Below, piece by piece: positions 34,802 through 43,898 of a stretch of DNA of 64,000 nucleotides. Location: the NCBI GenBank assembly GCA_030432255.1, contig JAUIHS010000006.1:141506-205505 (forward strand), in the 5' to 3' direction. How positions within the stretch are numbered: position 1 is the stretch's first letter; the number at the start of each line of letters is the position of its first letter. Source of the DNA: Phycisphaerae bacterium (GTDB taxonomy: Bacteria > Planctomycetota > Phycisphaerae > Phycisphaerales > UBA1924). The translations under genes and the position numbers were made by a program. The notes beneath the pieces were generated by a model. That model did no database searches and had not been told where the DNA came from. It saw nothing but the letters and a program-made list of their open reading frames with translations.

Positions 34802-37800
34802 TCAGTACCGTTCGAGCGCACGCCTGACAGCGCTCTTGAAGTCCACCATGCGGAACGGACGCGCCAGGATCACCGGGCCGGAGGCATCCGATGACGCCTG
34901 AGTCTCGCCGCGCCCCCGACTGCCCACCACCACCGTCGGTGTCGATCCTGACTTCGACTCGAACATCGCGCGCATGGCATCGTCCATTTCCACGGCACCC
35001 ACGACCAGCAGCGACACATCGTCGCGCGACATCGCGCTCGGACCGTCGATCACCACCTCGTAGCCGATGGACTCAAGAGTGCTCGCCATCAGGCCGCGAA
35101 CATGAACATCCGGTTCAACCAGCAATGCCCGTTGCACGCCTGCCTCCGGAAGGCGCTCTGGAACCGGGATCGGTTTCTCAGGTTCAATCGCCGGAAGGTA
35201 GATCGAGAATGTCGTCCCCTCGCCGATCTTCGTGTCGACCAGTACCTGTCCGCCATGCTCCCGGACGATGCCGTGAATGACTGACAGACCGAGGCCCGTC
35301 CCCCGCTCACGCGGCTTCGTGGTGAAGAACGGATCGAAAATTCGAGGCAGGGCTGCCGGAGAGATACCGGATCCCGTATCCGACACCTGAAGCACCGCGC
35401 ACGGATGCCCGCGCAGCGGCTCCAGTGCCGGCACCGCGGGGGCTTCCTCGATCAGGCCGCACGACACCCGCAGGGACCCGCCCCGGGGCATGGCATCCGC
35501 GGCGTTCAATGCGAGATTCATGACGACCTGCTGCATCTGCGTTGCGTTGGCTCGCACCCACGGCTCCGGTGCGCCATCCAGATCGACCGTGACCTCGACA
35601 TCGCGCGGCAGCGTCGCCTGGATCAGGCGCGTGGCATTCTCCACCGCCTCGCTCAGTCGATACGGACGCCGCTCCATCGCGGCACCACGGCTGAACGTCA
35701 GCAGCGAGTTGACGACATCACCTGCCTGTTTCGCCGCCTCCTGGATCGAAGCCAGTTCCTGTCGGGTGGGATGCTCCGGCTCCAACCGGTCCATGGCAAC
35801 CTTGACGTGCGCGAAGATAGCGGTGAGCACGTTCTTGAAGTCGTGCGCGATACCGCTCGCCAACTGCCCGATGGCCTCGATACGTTGCGCCTGGCGCAGT
35901 TCCTCTTCGAGCATCCGTCGCCGCGTGATGTCCCGGATCACGACGATCAACTGATCATCGAGGAAGGGCAGCAGTCGTGCCTCCAGGTGCCGATCGTCGT
36001 CTTCTTCCGAGTAGATGTAATCCAGCACGATCAGCGCATTGCGACGGCGCACGTCCACCATCGTTTCCTCGAAGATCTCTGCAACGTCACTGGGGAGGAG
36101 TTCATGCAGCGACCTCCCCTCAAGTGATCCCACCGTGGGCGTCAGCCCGGCCGTAGCACCGTGCGAGTCCAGCACCACGCCCGAACTGCTGAGCCTCACA
36201 TACAGGTCGGGCAGTGCATCGAAGATGCGCTGGAGTTCGTGCGTCTTGTTGAGCAGTTGCTGCTCGGCAAGGATGCGCTGCGTGACGTCCCGAAAGACGA
36301 TCTGAGCAGCGGTGTCGCCCTCGTGCGTGCACTGTGTTCCCGCGGACTCGACGATCATCTCGGTCCCGTCTGCCCTGATCCAGGTCTGTGTCTCACGCTC
36401 GACCATCATTTCCGTAGTCTCGAGTCGCCGGATCCGCTGCCGCTCTCCGTCGCGATAGTCCTCTGCCAGGAAGCGAAGGAACGGCTCACCCAGCAGTCTC
36501 GTCGGGTCATCAACGCGCAGCAGCCGCCGCGCTGACGCGTTCGCGTAGACGATGAGGCCGCGCTTCTCGATCAGAATGCCATCCGGCGAAGTTTCCACCA
36601 GCCGGCGATAGCGCTGTTCGCTCTCGACCAGTGCCGCCTGCGATCGCTTGCGCTCGAGTTCGGCCGATGCACGAACGGCGAAGATACGCAGGATCGATTC
36701 CATGAACGGAATGTTCGTCATCGGGCGCCGATCCAGTACGCACAGCAGTCCCAGCGCCTGGCCGGAAGAGTCAAACAACGGTGTCCCGATGAAGCTGTCG
36801 ACTCCAAGATCGCGAATGAACGGATCCTCCGGGAACTGCTGACGCAATTCGCCCGGGAAACAGCGGAGTCCCTGCCGGATCACGACCTCGCACGGAGAGC
36901 CGATGATCGAGCAACTCAGGTTCTCAACAATCTCGCCGCGCTCGGACGCCGCGATCGCCCTGATCCTGCTCGTGTCCCGCCGGTCCAGTTCGCACACCAG
37001 CACGTACTCGACCTTCAGCGTCGAAGCCAGGTACTGCACGAGCGACCGGAAGAATGCCTGCCCCGTCGTCGCCGAGACGCCGTGCGCAATCTGGCGCAGT
37101 GCGTCCTCCGCCCGCCGGCGCTCGGTCACATCGCGCAGCACCGACAGGAAGTGTCCGTTGGGCAACTGGCGGGTCGAGTACTCCGCGATCCGCGTCTCAT
37201 CATCCGGACGCACGAAGGGAAATGTCCCCTGCCCATCCACGCTCGCACGCGAAGAAGAGAAGCGCGCCGCGGCCAGCGCACCTGTCATCTCGGCGTCGCC
37301 CGGATCGATCTGCTCGAGCGTTGTGCGTGAGCATCCGAAGAGATCGCAGGCCGCATCATTGAACTCGACGAATCGCCCCCGCGCATCGGTGACCAGGATG
37401 GCGTCATGGCTGGACTCGAAGAGCATCCGAAGTCGCTGCCGACTCTCGACCAGCGCCTGCTCGACGCTGGCGCGCCACCCACCGAGGGGATCCTCGACGA
37501 CGGGTTCAGCATTCTCGAAGAGCAACAGGATGTACCGACCACCGTGACCTGCTATGCGGCTCCCGCGGACGCGATCCGCGCGATCCCGGAAACCCAGCAA
37601 CCCGCTGCAGGACACCGAGAAGCGCGCACGTGCGCCCGTCACCAGGCCGTTGATCTCATGCATCACGTGTGAGACGTTGACTTCACTCCACGATTCCATC
37701 GAGGAGAGCACGTCATGAATCGATCGACCGCACCAGTCTTCGCGTTCGTCGCGTCCTCGTCCCAACAGCAGAAGCCAGGAGGTGTTGACGCACACGATCC

Positions 37801-37888
37801 GACACTCCGGGTCAATGACAACAGCCGGATCAGCAATCGCATCGAGCAGTGCCGTGTCAATGGGCATCGCCCCATGGTCAGCAGCCAC
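34802..37888 (-). CDS. Cytosolic multi-PAS/GAF hybrid sensor kinase with degenerate receiver
   Basis: 1028 residues from the GTG at 37888, with GAGGAGG about five bases upstream. No membrane segment is visible. Order: PAS (about 10-125), PAS (about 148-262), GAF (about 275-425), PAS (about 433-555), PAS (about 562-668), HisKA with H682 in GIAHDFKNVL, HATPase (about 780-905; ERGTGLGLSVIHGI), and a receiver-like domain (920-1028). In the last domain the phospho-acceptor strand reads LLVVGAVEMDD with no Asp at the usual place, and the conserved Lys-Pro reads Arg-Pro. It therefore cannot accept phosphate in the normal way. The partner regulator is not encoded nearby, and the input signal is unknown. 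It runs convergent with the HzsA-like gene, 30 bp apart. Confidence 0.92.
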   Translation of the reverse strand: MAADHGAMPIDTALLDAIADPAVVIDPECRIVCVNTSWLLLLGRGRDEREDWCGRSIHDVLSSMESWSEVNVSHVMHEINGLVTGARARFSVSCSGLLGFRDRADRVRGSRIAGHGGRYILLLFENAEPVVEDPLGGWRASVEQALVESRQRLRMLFESSHDAILVTDARGRFVEFNDAACDLFGCSRTTLEQIDPGDAEMTGALAAARFSSSRASVDGQGTFPFVRPDDETRIAEYSTRQLPNGHFLSVLRDVTERRRAEDALRQIAHGVSATTGQAFFRSLVQYLASTLKVEYVLVCELDRRDTSRIRAIAASERGEIVENLSCSIIGSPCEVVIRQGLRCFPGELRQQFPEDPFIRDLGVDSFIGTPLFDSSGQALGLLCVLDRRPMTNIPFMESILRIFAVRASAELERKRSQAALVESEQRYRRLVETSPDGILIEKRGLIVYANASARRLLRVDDPTRLLGEPFLRFLAEDYRDGERQRIRRLETTEMMVERETQTWIRADGTEMIVESAGTQCTHEGDTAAQIVFRDVTQRILAEQQLLNKTHELQRIFDALPDLYVRLSSSGVVLDSHGATAGLTPTVGSLEGRSLHELLPSDVAEIFEETMVDVRRRNALIVLDYIYSEEDDDRHLEARLLPFLDDQLIVVIRDITRRRMLEEELRQAQRIEAIGQLASGIAHDFKNVLTAIFAHVKVAMDRLEPEHPTRQELASIQEAAKQAGDVVNSLLTFSRGAAMERRPYRLSEAVENATRLIQATLPRDVEVTVDLDGAPEPWVRANATQMQQVVMNLALNAADAMPRGGSLRVSCGLIEEAPAVPALEPLRGHPCAVLQVSDTGSGISPAALPRIFDPFFTTKPRERGTGLGLSVIHGIVREHGGQVLVDTKIGEGTTFSIYLPAIEPEKPIPVPERLPEAGVQRALLVEPDVHVRGLMASTLESIGYEVVIDGPSAMSRDDVSLLVVGAVEMDDAMRAMFESKSGSTPTVVVGSRGRGETQASSDASGPVILARPFRMVDFKSAVRRALERY

Positions 37889-38157
37889 TACATCCTCCTC
37901 TTACGGCGTGCAGAGGATACCGCGCGGTTATCGGGAGTGCAGCGCTAATGTCAGCGCGGCGAAAAAATGAAGTGATCGCCGTGTCCTCACGCTTCCATGA
38001 GAGTATCGGGCGCAATGTCGGTCCCCAGTTGCCACAAACATCACGATCCCGAGGATTCATCGGGAAATGAGTGATGTTGCTTATCACAACAGGCCGGACC
38101 ATTTTGTATTCTGGTGCCAGTGCAGGATGCACGTGGATCGTCGAGCGGAGATGCCCC

Positions 38158-38370
38158 ATGCTGATTCCAACCCCGCAATGTCATGCCGTGGACGTCATCG
38201 TCCGGGCAGATCACACCGAAATCATCGCGACGATTCGCCCGATACGCTCGGGAACGGATACATCGCTGAGATGTGCGTCTCGCTACGCAGACCTGCGACG
38301 CCTCGCACAGAGGTATACCCCCAGGCATCTCTCCTCGCTCAGCAGGCACTTCCCCTGCCGAGTGGTCTGA
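38158..38370 (+). CDS. Possible small gene, unknown
   Basis: 70 residues from the ATG at 38158, with GGAG at 38147-38150, a good ribosome-binding distance. The product is basic with two cysteines and no signal or recognised domain. A reading frame of similar size exists on the other strand at 38041-38382, and the region may simply be non-coding. It is kept because the start context is good and it lies in an otherwise empty 570-bp stretch. The 270 bp before it (37889-38157) shows only short hairpins (37943-37958; 38120-38132). Confidence 0.3.
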   Translation: MLIPTPQCHAVDVIVRADHTEIIATIRPIRSGTDTSLRCASRYADLRRLAQRYTPRHLSSLSRHFPCRVV

Positions 38371-38461
38371 TGACCTGATCACGCCGTTCTGGACCTTTTG
38401 TCAATTTGACCGAAACGCGACTCGGATCCGACGACTTGTATCAGTGCGTCCCGAGTGCGTT

Positions 38462-38857
38462 TCAGTTCCTTGCACGAACCGGTCGGCCGCGGGAGCTGCG
38501 GACGACCGGCTTCTTTTGAGTACCCGACATCACGCTCAGCAGTTCCGTGGTCAACAACCACAGAACCGCGTCCCGCGCATCCTGGCGCGCTCGCGGCATC
38601 AGGGCCGCCAGTTCGGTCACGCGAAGCCCGGTACTCAAGGCCATCTCACTGAACAGTGTCCCCGCGACCAGATCCTCCGCCGGAATCGGTGCGCGCCCCG
38701 GAATGCGACGCAGTTCCATCGCCTCCGTGAGAACATCGCCGACCCGTACCATCACCGCATCCAGATGCGCAGGGCCGAGACGGTCCAGCCAGTCCACAAT
38801 GGCGTTCGGCGGTGAGGCGTTCACGATAACCTGATAACCCACGCCGACGCTCAGCAT
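38462..38857 (-). CDS. Small protein of unknown function
   Basis: 131 residues if the ATG at 38857 is used. The frame is open further upstream but would overlap the preceding gene, and a G-rich sequence (GGGGGA) lies about eight bases before this ATG. The sequence looks like a real protein with amphipathic helices (AIVDWLDRLGPAHLDAVM, AEDLVAGTLFSEMALSTG) and a basic tail ending RSSRGRPVRARN. No membrane segment or family is recognised. It sits 56 bp downstream of a small exported protein in the same direction, so the two may form an operon. Confidence 0.55.
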   Translation of the reverse strand: MLSVGVGYQVIVNASPPNAIVDWLDRLGPAHLDAVMVRVGDVLTEAMELRRIPGRAPIPAEDLVAGTLFSEMALSTGLRVTELAALMPRARQDARDAVLWLLTTELLSVMSGTQKKPVVRSSRGRPVRARN

Positions 38858-38913
38858 TTCACAATCCCCCGTCGCGGCGGCAACCACGTCGGGAGTCCCC
38901 CGACCCGGCCCCT

Positions 38914-39363
38914 TTATCGCCAGCGCCGGAAGTCCAGCGTCACGTGCGTCCTCGCGTGCGACACGCGGGCAGACACCCGACTCCCTGACCAGGCAACACG
39001 CGGACAGCCGCGGACACACACCCGCAGTCCATCACACGTCCGCTCCACGGAAGCGCGGTATCCACACCTGCGAAACACCCGCGCCACTTCGTAAGCCGTA
39101 CTCCGCGTTGAAATCGTGAAGCACCTCCCGTTGATCCGGAGCGTCCCCGCCGCCCATCGAGGTGCGCGGACATGCCGGTACGAATGATGGTGATGGTGCG
39201 ACCGCTGTGCGTGCGACCAATGCGAGCGCGATGAACGATCCCCCCGACACCACCCGGAAGCCTCGACCGACGAAATCCCGAACACCATGAGACCTCCGAG
39301 TCCCGCCGCCATGAGGCCGCGACGCAGACGCGCACACCGATATCTGGATCCATTCCTGGACAT
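38914..39363 (-). CDS. Small exported His-rich, Cys-rich basic protein, unknown
   Basis: 149 residues from the ATG at 39363; AAGGAG seven bases upstream is one of the best ribosome-binding sites in the window. A basic N-terminus and hydrophobic stretch (GLMAAGLGGLMVFGISSVEA) make a signal peptide. The mature part begins with a His-rich segment (HWSHAQRSHHHHHSYRH) that could bind metal. A compact domain with several cysteines follows (GRCFTI, RRCGYRA, ERTCDG, RVCVRGC), and the tail is strongly basic. I recognise no family. It lies divergent from the helical-repeat gene across a 259-bp gap that holds a 6-bp hairpin at 39420-39434 and an AT-rich patch at 39483-39492. Confidence 0.65.
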   Translation of the reverse strand: MSRNGSRYRCARLRRGLMAAGLGGLMVFGISSVEASGWCRGDRSSRSHWSHAQRSHHHHHSYRHVRAPRWAAGTLRINGRCFTISTRSTAYEVARVFRRCGYRASVERTCDGLRVCVRGCPRVAWSGSRVSARVSHARTHVTLDFRRWR

Positions 39364-39622
39364 AGCCAATCTCCTTCTTGCAGAAGCATGTGAATTCCAA
39401 CCCCGCCGGCCGGCAGGCAAGGCCCGAGGGGCCTCTCTCAGCCATGCAGCCCCCCCAACCCGCGTGACGCCCTCAGAGGGGGGAAAATAAACTCGGTGGA
39501 ATCATGTCACACGCCCGCTGGTTGTTGCAGTAGGCTGTATGAAGACGTGGCGATTCAATTCGACTTCGACGACCCGCATGGAACCGCGCTCGCGGTGGAA
39601 TCGCGGGTCACGGATGCAGGTG

Positions 39623-40297
39623 ATGTCCGCTCCCAAGGACAGGAACGAGCCCAGTAAGGCGTCCCTGACGTTTGCCGCCCGGCAGACGTTTGTGCGTCCC
39701 ATGCAGCGGGCCATCACCGCCCTCATCAACGACTACCACCAGGCGGTGGCCAACCACGACGACCAGCAGAAGGACGAACTGCGTCGGCGCATCCTCACGC
39801 AACTTGAGGAGTTCGACGCGACCGCCGGTGACGGCCACGCCTACCCCGACTGGGTCCGCCCCGTGATGCGCGCCAATGCCCTCGCCGCTTTCGGCGAACT
39901 CGAAGACGCCATCCACTGGGAGGCCGTCGGCGCCGATGCCGCCGAACTCGACATGCACAAGGCCATCTCGGCCAATAACCTCTCGGACCACTACCGGCGC
40001 CTGGCCGACCACGAGCAGGCCGTCGCCTTCGCAACGGAGGCCTACCGCCTCTGGCCCGAGAATGACGGCATCATCGTCAACCTCGCCCTCGCCCTTTACA
40101 GGGCCGGACAGCGGGACGCCGCCGGTAACATCCTTGAACAGCTCGCCGCAATCTCCCCCGCCGGTGCAACCGACGGCATCCTCGCCGCGCACCTCCAATT
40201 CGAGGAAGAACTGCGCGAAATGATCGACCTGCCCATCGTCCGGGGTATGTTGAAGCAGGCCGATGAGGAAACCGGGGACGAAGCCGCCGGTAACTGA
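39623..40297 (+). CDS. Cytosolic TPR-like helical-repeat protein, unknown
   Basis: 224 residues if the ATG at 39623 is used; the frame is open to an ATG at 39539, so the start is uncertain, and neither has a strong ribosome-binding site. The protein is acidic and helical. Two tetratricopeptide-like repeats are visible around AISANNLSDHYRRLADHEQAVAFATEAY and ENDGIIVNLALALYRAGQRDAAGNILEQL. No signal peptide or membrane segment is seen. It probably serves as a protein-protein adaptor. A sigma-70-like gene follows 78 bp downstream in the same direction, suggesting the two act together. Confidence 0.7.
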   Translation: MSAPKDRNEPSKASLTFAARQTFVRPMQRAITALINDYHQAVANHDDQQKDELRRRILTQLEEFDATAGDGHAYPDWVRPVMRANALAAFGELEDAIHWEAVGADAAELDMHKAISANNLSDHYRRLADHEQAVAFATEAYRLWPENDGIIVNLALALYRAGQRDAAGNILEQLAAISPAGATDGILAAHLQFEEELREMIDLPIVRGMLKQADEETGDEAAGN

Positions 40298-40309
40298 CCT
40301 CAGACTCGC

Positions 40310-40353
40310 AGCGCTTCCAAGCGCTTCCACGCCAGCCGGTCACGTGAGCCGGC
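40310..40353 (+). promoter_or_regulatory. Direct repeat and hairpin before the sigma-like gene
   Basis: A 10-base direct repeat (AGCGCTTCCA, twice, 40310-40329) is followed by a GCCGG/CCGGC hairpin at 40335-40353. This ends 10 bases before the ribosome-binding site of the downstream gene. It could be a regulator site or an RNA element controlling translation. Confidence 0.35.
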
Positions 40354-40375
40354 AGATCACCACGGAGGTGGATTG

Positions 40376-41185
40376 ATGGACAGCAGGACCCAACAGGATG
40401 GAGCCGAACGGAGAGCACAACTCCTCGCCATCAGCGAGATCGTCGACTCCGCCGCCTACTACTTCGGAGCGAAGTTCAAACTCGGTGACCTCCGGGATGA
40501 TCTCGCCTCCGAGACCAGCTGCCGCATCGCGGCGATGCTCAAGGACAATCGCGAGCCGCTCAACGCCATCAACCCGGAGAGCGACGACCAGGAAGCCGAC
40601 ATCCGCCGTTTCATCTTCGGCGTGGCGCGCAACGTCGCCCGCGAACTCTCGCGCCAGGAACGCCGCACCGTCGGTGACTTTGATCTCAGCGACCGCGCCT
40701 CCGCCACCATGCACCTCGCTATCCACGAGGAGCGGCCCGAAGCTCGCCTCGAACTCAACGAGACCATCACCCAGGCCCTCGGACAGTTCAAGGGCCTCAA
40801 CAATGAACTCCGGGAAACCCTCGTCGCCGAGGAAGTCCGCCGCAACGAGTACAACGAAGAAGCCACCGAATCACTCTGCGATGCCTGCAATGTTTCCATG
40901 GGCAAGGTGAAGACGATGATCACTGAACGCGAAAACGGGTCCATCTCAGACGCAGCCTGGCGGCAGCGCATCCACCGACTCCGCGAGCGGGCACAGCGCA
41001 CACTCGCCGGGGCTGACCTCTTTACGGTCTCGCTCCTCTGGGCACTCGCGCTCGCCGCGGCCATCGCCGCCGGCTCACAGCAGAACGCCGACACCAACGA
41101 CGGCATCACCGCCGATGCGGCACCCGTCGTGCACGTCGACACCCTGCTCGCCAGCACCCAGAACGGCAAGCCCAAGAAGAACTGA
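40376..41185 (+). CDS. Sigma-70-family-like protein with C-terminal membrane segment
   Basis: 269 residues; the ATG at 40376 follows GGAGGTG by about five bases. The middle of the protein resembles ECF sigma region 2 (DIRRFIFGVARNVARELSRQERR), and residues about 130-205 resemble region 4, with a helix-turn-helix candidate in EATESLCDACNVSMGKVKTM followed by RLRERAQRTLAG. Instead of ending there it continues into a hydrophobic helix (about 213-234) and a 35-residue polar tail with no further domain. A single C-terminal membrane span would tether the factor to the inner membrane. Similarity to region 4 is weak, so it could be a diverged or non-functional sigma. A GC-rich terminator follows 28 bp after the stop. 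Confidence 0.65.
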   Translation: MDSRTQQDGAERRAQLLAISEIVDSAAYYFGAKFKLGDLRDDLASETSCRIAAMLKDNREPLNAINPESDDQEADIRRFIFGVARNVARELSRQERRTVGDFDLSDRASATMHLAIHEERPEARLELNETITQALGQFKGLNNELRETLVAEEVRRNEYNEEATESLCDACNVSMGKVKTMITERENGSISDAAWRQRIHRLRERAQRTLAGADLFTVSLLWALALAAAIAAGSQQNADTNDGITADAAPVVHVDTLLASTQNGKPKKN

Positions 41186-41212
41186 GGCCGTGACAACCCG
41201 AGAGTTGACCGA

Positions 41213-41237
41213 CGCCCCGCCCCAGCGCGGGGCGTTT
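41213..41237 (+). terminator. Terminator between the sigma-like gene and batE
   Basis: CGCCCCGC (41213-41220) pairs with GCGGGGCG (41227-41234) around a 6-base loop, followed by TTT. It ends the plus-strand sigma-like gene. It also lies 59 bp downstream of the minus-strand Bat operon, so it may act in both directions. Confidence 0.75.
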
Positions 41238-41295
41238 GCACGCGCTGGATGAGCACATGCATGTGCGCCGAAGGCGCTCGCCCCCCGATCCTGAA

Positions 41296-42108
41296 TCAGA
41301 TCCTCTCCACTGCCTCTGCGGGCAGCCACGTCTCTCGATCATCGTGCAGGCGCACCAGCACCCAGCCCGGGCGTTCCTCCACGACAAAGAACTCGACGCC
41401 CGCATGCAGCGGTTCGCGGAAACTCGGTTGATACGCGGATGCGTCCGGACCCTTCCGGCCGACGACCTCCGCCTGGACAATCACACCCTCATCATGCGCC
41501 TGCCTCGACTTCTCTTCGATCCCCAGCGACGACCCGAGCACCACGACCGCAACGCCCATCAGCACTGCCGGCCAGCGCATACGCATCCTGCCGAGCAGAC
41601 CGAGTCCGAGCAGCGTCCACAGCAGTCCATTGCAGACCATGAACGCACCGAAGCGCACCCGCGCCGGCACGTCGTAGTGCCAGAAGAAGATCGTCGTCAG
41701 GATCTGCTTTCGTGTGGTCGGGGGAATGCGATCCGGAACGCGTCGCCGCGCCCATTCGAGATTGGAGGCCACGTTCTCGTCGTTTGGCAGCAGTTCCTGC
41801 GCCCGCCGGAAGTTCGCAATGGCGCGCCCCAGGTCGCCGCGCAGGAACCATGCGTTACCGAGGTTGTAGTACAGCCGTCCGCTCTCAATGCCGCCCTCCT
41901 CCACGAGCCTTGTGAATGCGGCGATGCTTCGATCGAGCGCGGCTTCCGCCGCCTGCGGATCCGAGTCGCGTTGCCGCACTCCCGCATCGAACGCCTCTGT
42001 TGCTTCCGCCAGCAGAGCTTCCTGCACCTCCACCGACAGTTCCGCGCGAGCCCAGGCATGTGCGATCAGGACGCAGAACACCACCGACAGCAGTCGCCAC
42101 AACTTCAT
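41296..42108 (-). CDS. batE: BatE-like TPR/SH3 membrane protein
   Basis: 270 residues. A signal peptide (about 1-22) is followed by a TPR repeat (about 70-125; GRLYYNLGNAWFLRGDLGRAI), then two hydrophobic segments (about 150-200) and an SH3b-like domain (about 210-270; ERPGWVLVRLHDDRETWLP). This matches BatE of the Bat (aerotolerance) operon, whose proteins form a membrane complex with unclear function. The ATG overlaps the batD stop by four bases (ATGA). It is the last gene of the operon. Confidence 0.87.
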   Translation of the reverse strand: MKLWRLLSVVFCVLIAHAWARAELSVEVQEALLAEATEAFDAGVRQRDSDPQAAEAALDRSIAAFTRLVEEGGIESGRLYYNLGNAWFLRGDLGRAIANFRRAQELLPNDENVASNLEWARRRVPDRIPPTTRKQILTTIFFWHYDVPARVRFGAFMVCNGLLWTLLGLGLLGRMRMRWPAVLMGVAVVVLGSSLGIEEKSRQAHDEGVIVQAEVVGRKGPDASAYQPSFREPLHAGVEFFVVEERPGWVLVRLHDDRETWLPAEAVERI

Positions 42109-43898
42109 GATCGACGCCTCCGCAGCACCGCATCAACCGACTCAAGCACCGCCAGTGCCTCGGACTGAAGCTGCTCCGCCCCCGCTTCATCCAGTCCGCC
42201 GAAGCGGGCCTCGTCACACCGCTCCAGCACAGCACGAAATCGAGTCGCCTCACTCACGTCGCATGCCGCCAGCAGTTCCTCACACTCCCGAGGCGTCAGC
42301 CCCGTCGCGGATCGGTCGAATCGCGATCCCATGTAGCGGTACAGCGCCTCGCTCACGGCCGCGGCGACTTCCACCCCTGCGCCGGCGGCGCGGCGGACGT
42401 CTTCGACTGCCGCTGCTGCGTCCCGTCGGCGCCTTCCTGCCATGTCCCCTGCGCGTCGGCGGGTCACCAGGACGAGGGTCGCGAGCATTCCGTATGCGAT
42501 GGGTGGACCACCGAGCGCGGCAAGAACAAGCGGGGACGCCACGGCGTCACCCAGTCGGAAGCCCTGCGTTGTCAGCACGTCGGGCCCGTCGTAGTTGTGG
42601 GCGATGCCTTCCCCGAAGTCCTCGACCTCGCGGCCGCCCTCAATGCCTGAGCCTGTGGCGCCGACCAGGTCATCCGCGCCGACGCTCGCCGATTTCTCGA
42701 CCGTGATCGGTATGGGACGGCTGCGCGCCACGACGTACTCGCCCTTCTGTGTATCGAAGTAGGGCAATTCGATGGGCGGAACGGCTTCGACGTCATCGCG
42801 CATGGCTCGAATCGTCAGGGTGAACCGCTGGCCCGCCTCGGCAATCTCCGGAGGATCGAGGCGATCTGCGATCTTGAAACCATCCGCGATGGCCTGCTTC
42901 GTCAGATCAAGTTCGACCGGATCCGGCAGCACCGCGCCCTTGATGAGAATGCTCAGTTCGATCGGCTGCCCCACGCTCACACGTTGCGGAATGGCGCTCG
43001 CGAAGACATCGTAGTTCCCGATCAGACCCGTGAACCCCTGCGGCTTCCCCTCCTCCGGCAACGGCCTGACATTGATCGAGAGGGGGTCCGATGGCACCAC
43101 GATCTGGCGCGTGCCCGCATCGAAGACACTTCGACCACGACGGTACTCCTGCTCGCCTGCAAGAACCAGGGGCCCCAGTTCCAGCACACCGGATCTGCGG
43201 GGTACGACGATGCGCTTCATGATGATCGCGTATTGCTCGCTGTCCCCTTCGCGCATGACACCGGAGATGCTGATCGTCGACTGCCCCCCGAAACCGAAGT
43301 GATTGGTGCGCGCCTCCGGGTTCTGAGCCGGTACGGCGTCATAAACATCTATGTTCGCGGTGTCCTCCCCCGTCAACTGGAAGTTACCGCGCTGCACCCG
43401 GCGTTCGGACAGCACGACGATGTCCAGTTCGACGGGTTCACCCACGTATGGTGTCGGATTGTTGACGGCGACGTCCACGACGATGCCATCCATCTTCTGC
43501 GGTTCGGTCACCCGGATGACCATCGCGTTCGTCCTCAGCCGTTGCCCATCTGCCATGACCTCGATCGGACCGATGGACAGGTCGCCCGTCTCCGTTGCAA
43601 TCACGACGTAGCGCAACGAGATCTTCTCGGTCCGTTCCAGGCGTCCATTGGTATACACCGCGCTGGACTGACGACTCACCGATGGCTCACCGACCTGCAG
43701 GCCGGGACTGTTCACCGGAAGAGGCGAGACGTCCGATGCACCCTCGACGCGAACCTCCACCACGAACTGCTGTCCCACGGTGACCCGGGTGTCGCTTGCC
43801 AGCAGCACTGCTGTCGGCGCAGCGCCGGCGGCGTGCCCAATCACGCACAGCGCCCACAGGAACACCAGAAATCGCATACCGCGCATCTGCATGATCAC
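42105..43898 (-). CDS. batD: BatD-like oxygen-tolerance protein
   Basis: 597 residues. The GTG at 43898 overlaps the upstream stop by four bases; an ATG two codons later is an equal alternative. A signal peptide (ending GHAAGA-APT) precedes several Ig-like beta domains with the family phrases VGQQFVVEVRVEG, PYVGEPVELDIVV and SVGQPIELSILIKG. One membrane span (about 455-485) and a cytosolic helical tail follow. BatD is the large periplasmic partner of the VWA proteins BatA and BatB. No enzymatic motif is expected or seen. Confidence 0.9.
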   Translation of the reverse strand: MIMQMRGMRFLVFLWALCVIGHAAGAAPTAVLLASDTRVTVGQQFVVEVRVEGASDVSPLPVNSPGLQVGEPSVSRQSSAVYTNGRLERTEKISLRYVVIATETGDLSIGPIEVMADGQRLRTNAMVIRVTEPQKMDGIVVDVAVNNPTPYVGEPVELDIVVLSERRVQRGNFQLTGEDTANIDVYDAVPAQNPEARTNHFGFGGQSTISISGVMREGDSEQYAIIMKRIVVPRRSGVLELGPLVLAGEQEYRRGRSVFDAGTRQIVVPSDPLSINVRPLPEEGKPQGFTGLIGNYDVFASAIPQRVSVGQPIELSILIKGAVLPDPVELDLTKQAIADGFKIADRLDPPEIAEAGQRFTLTIRAMRDDVEAVPPIELPYFDTQKGEYVVARSRPIPITVEKSASVGADDLVGATGSGIEGGREVEDFGEGIAHNYDGPDVLTTQGFRLGDAVASPLVLAALGGPPIAYGMLATLVLVTRRRAGDMAGRRRRDAAAAVEDVRRAAGAGVEVAAAVSEALYRYMGSRFDRSATGLTPRECEELLAACDVSEATRFRAVLERCDEARFGGLDEAGAEQLQSEALAVLESVDAVLRRRRS

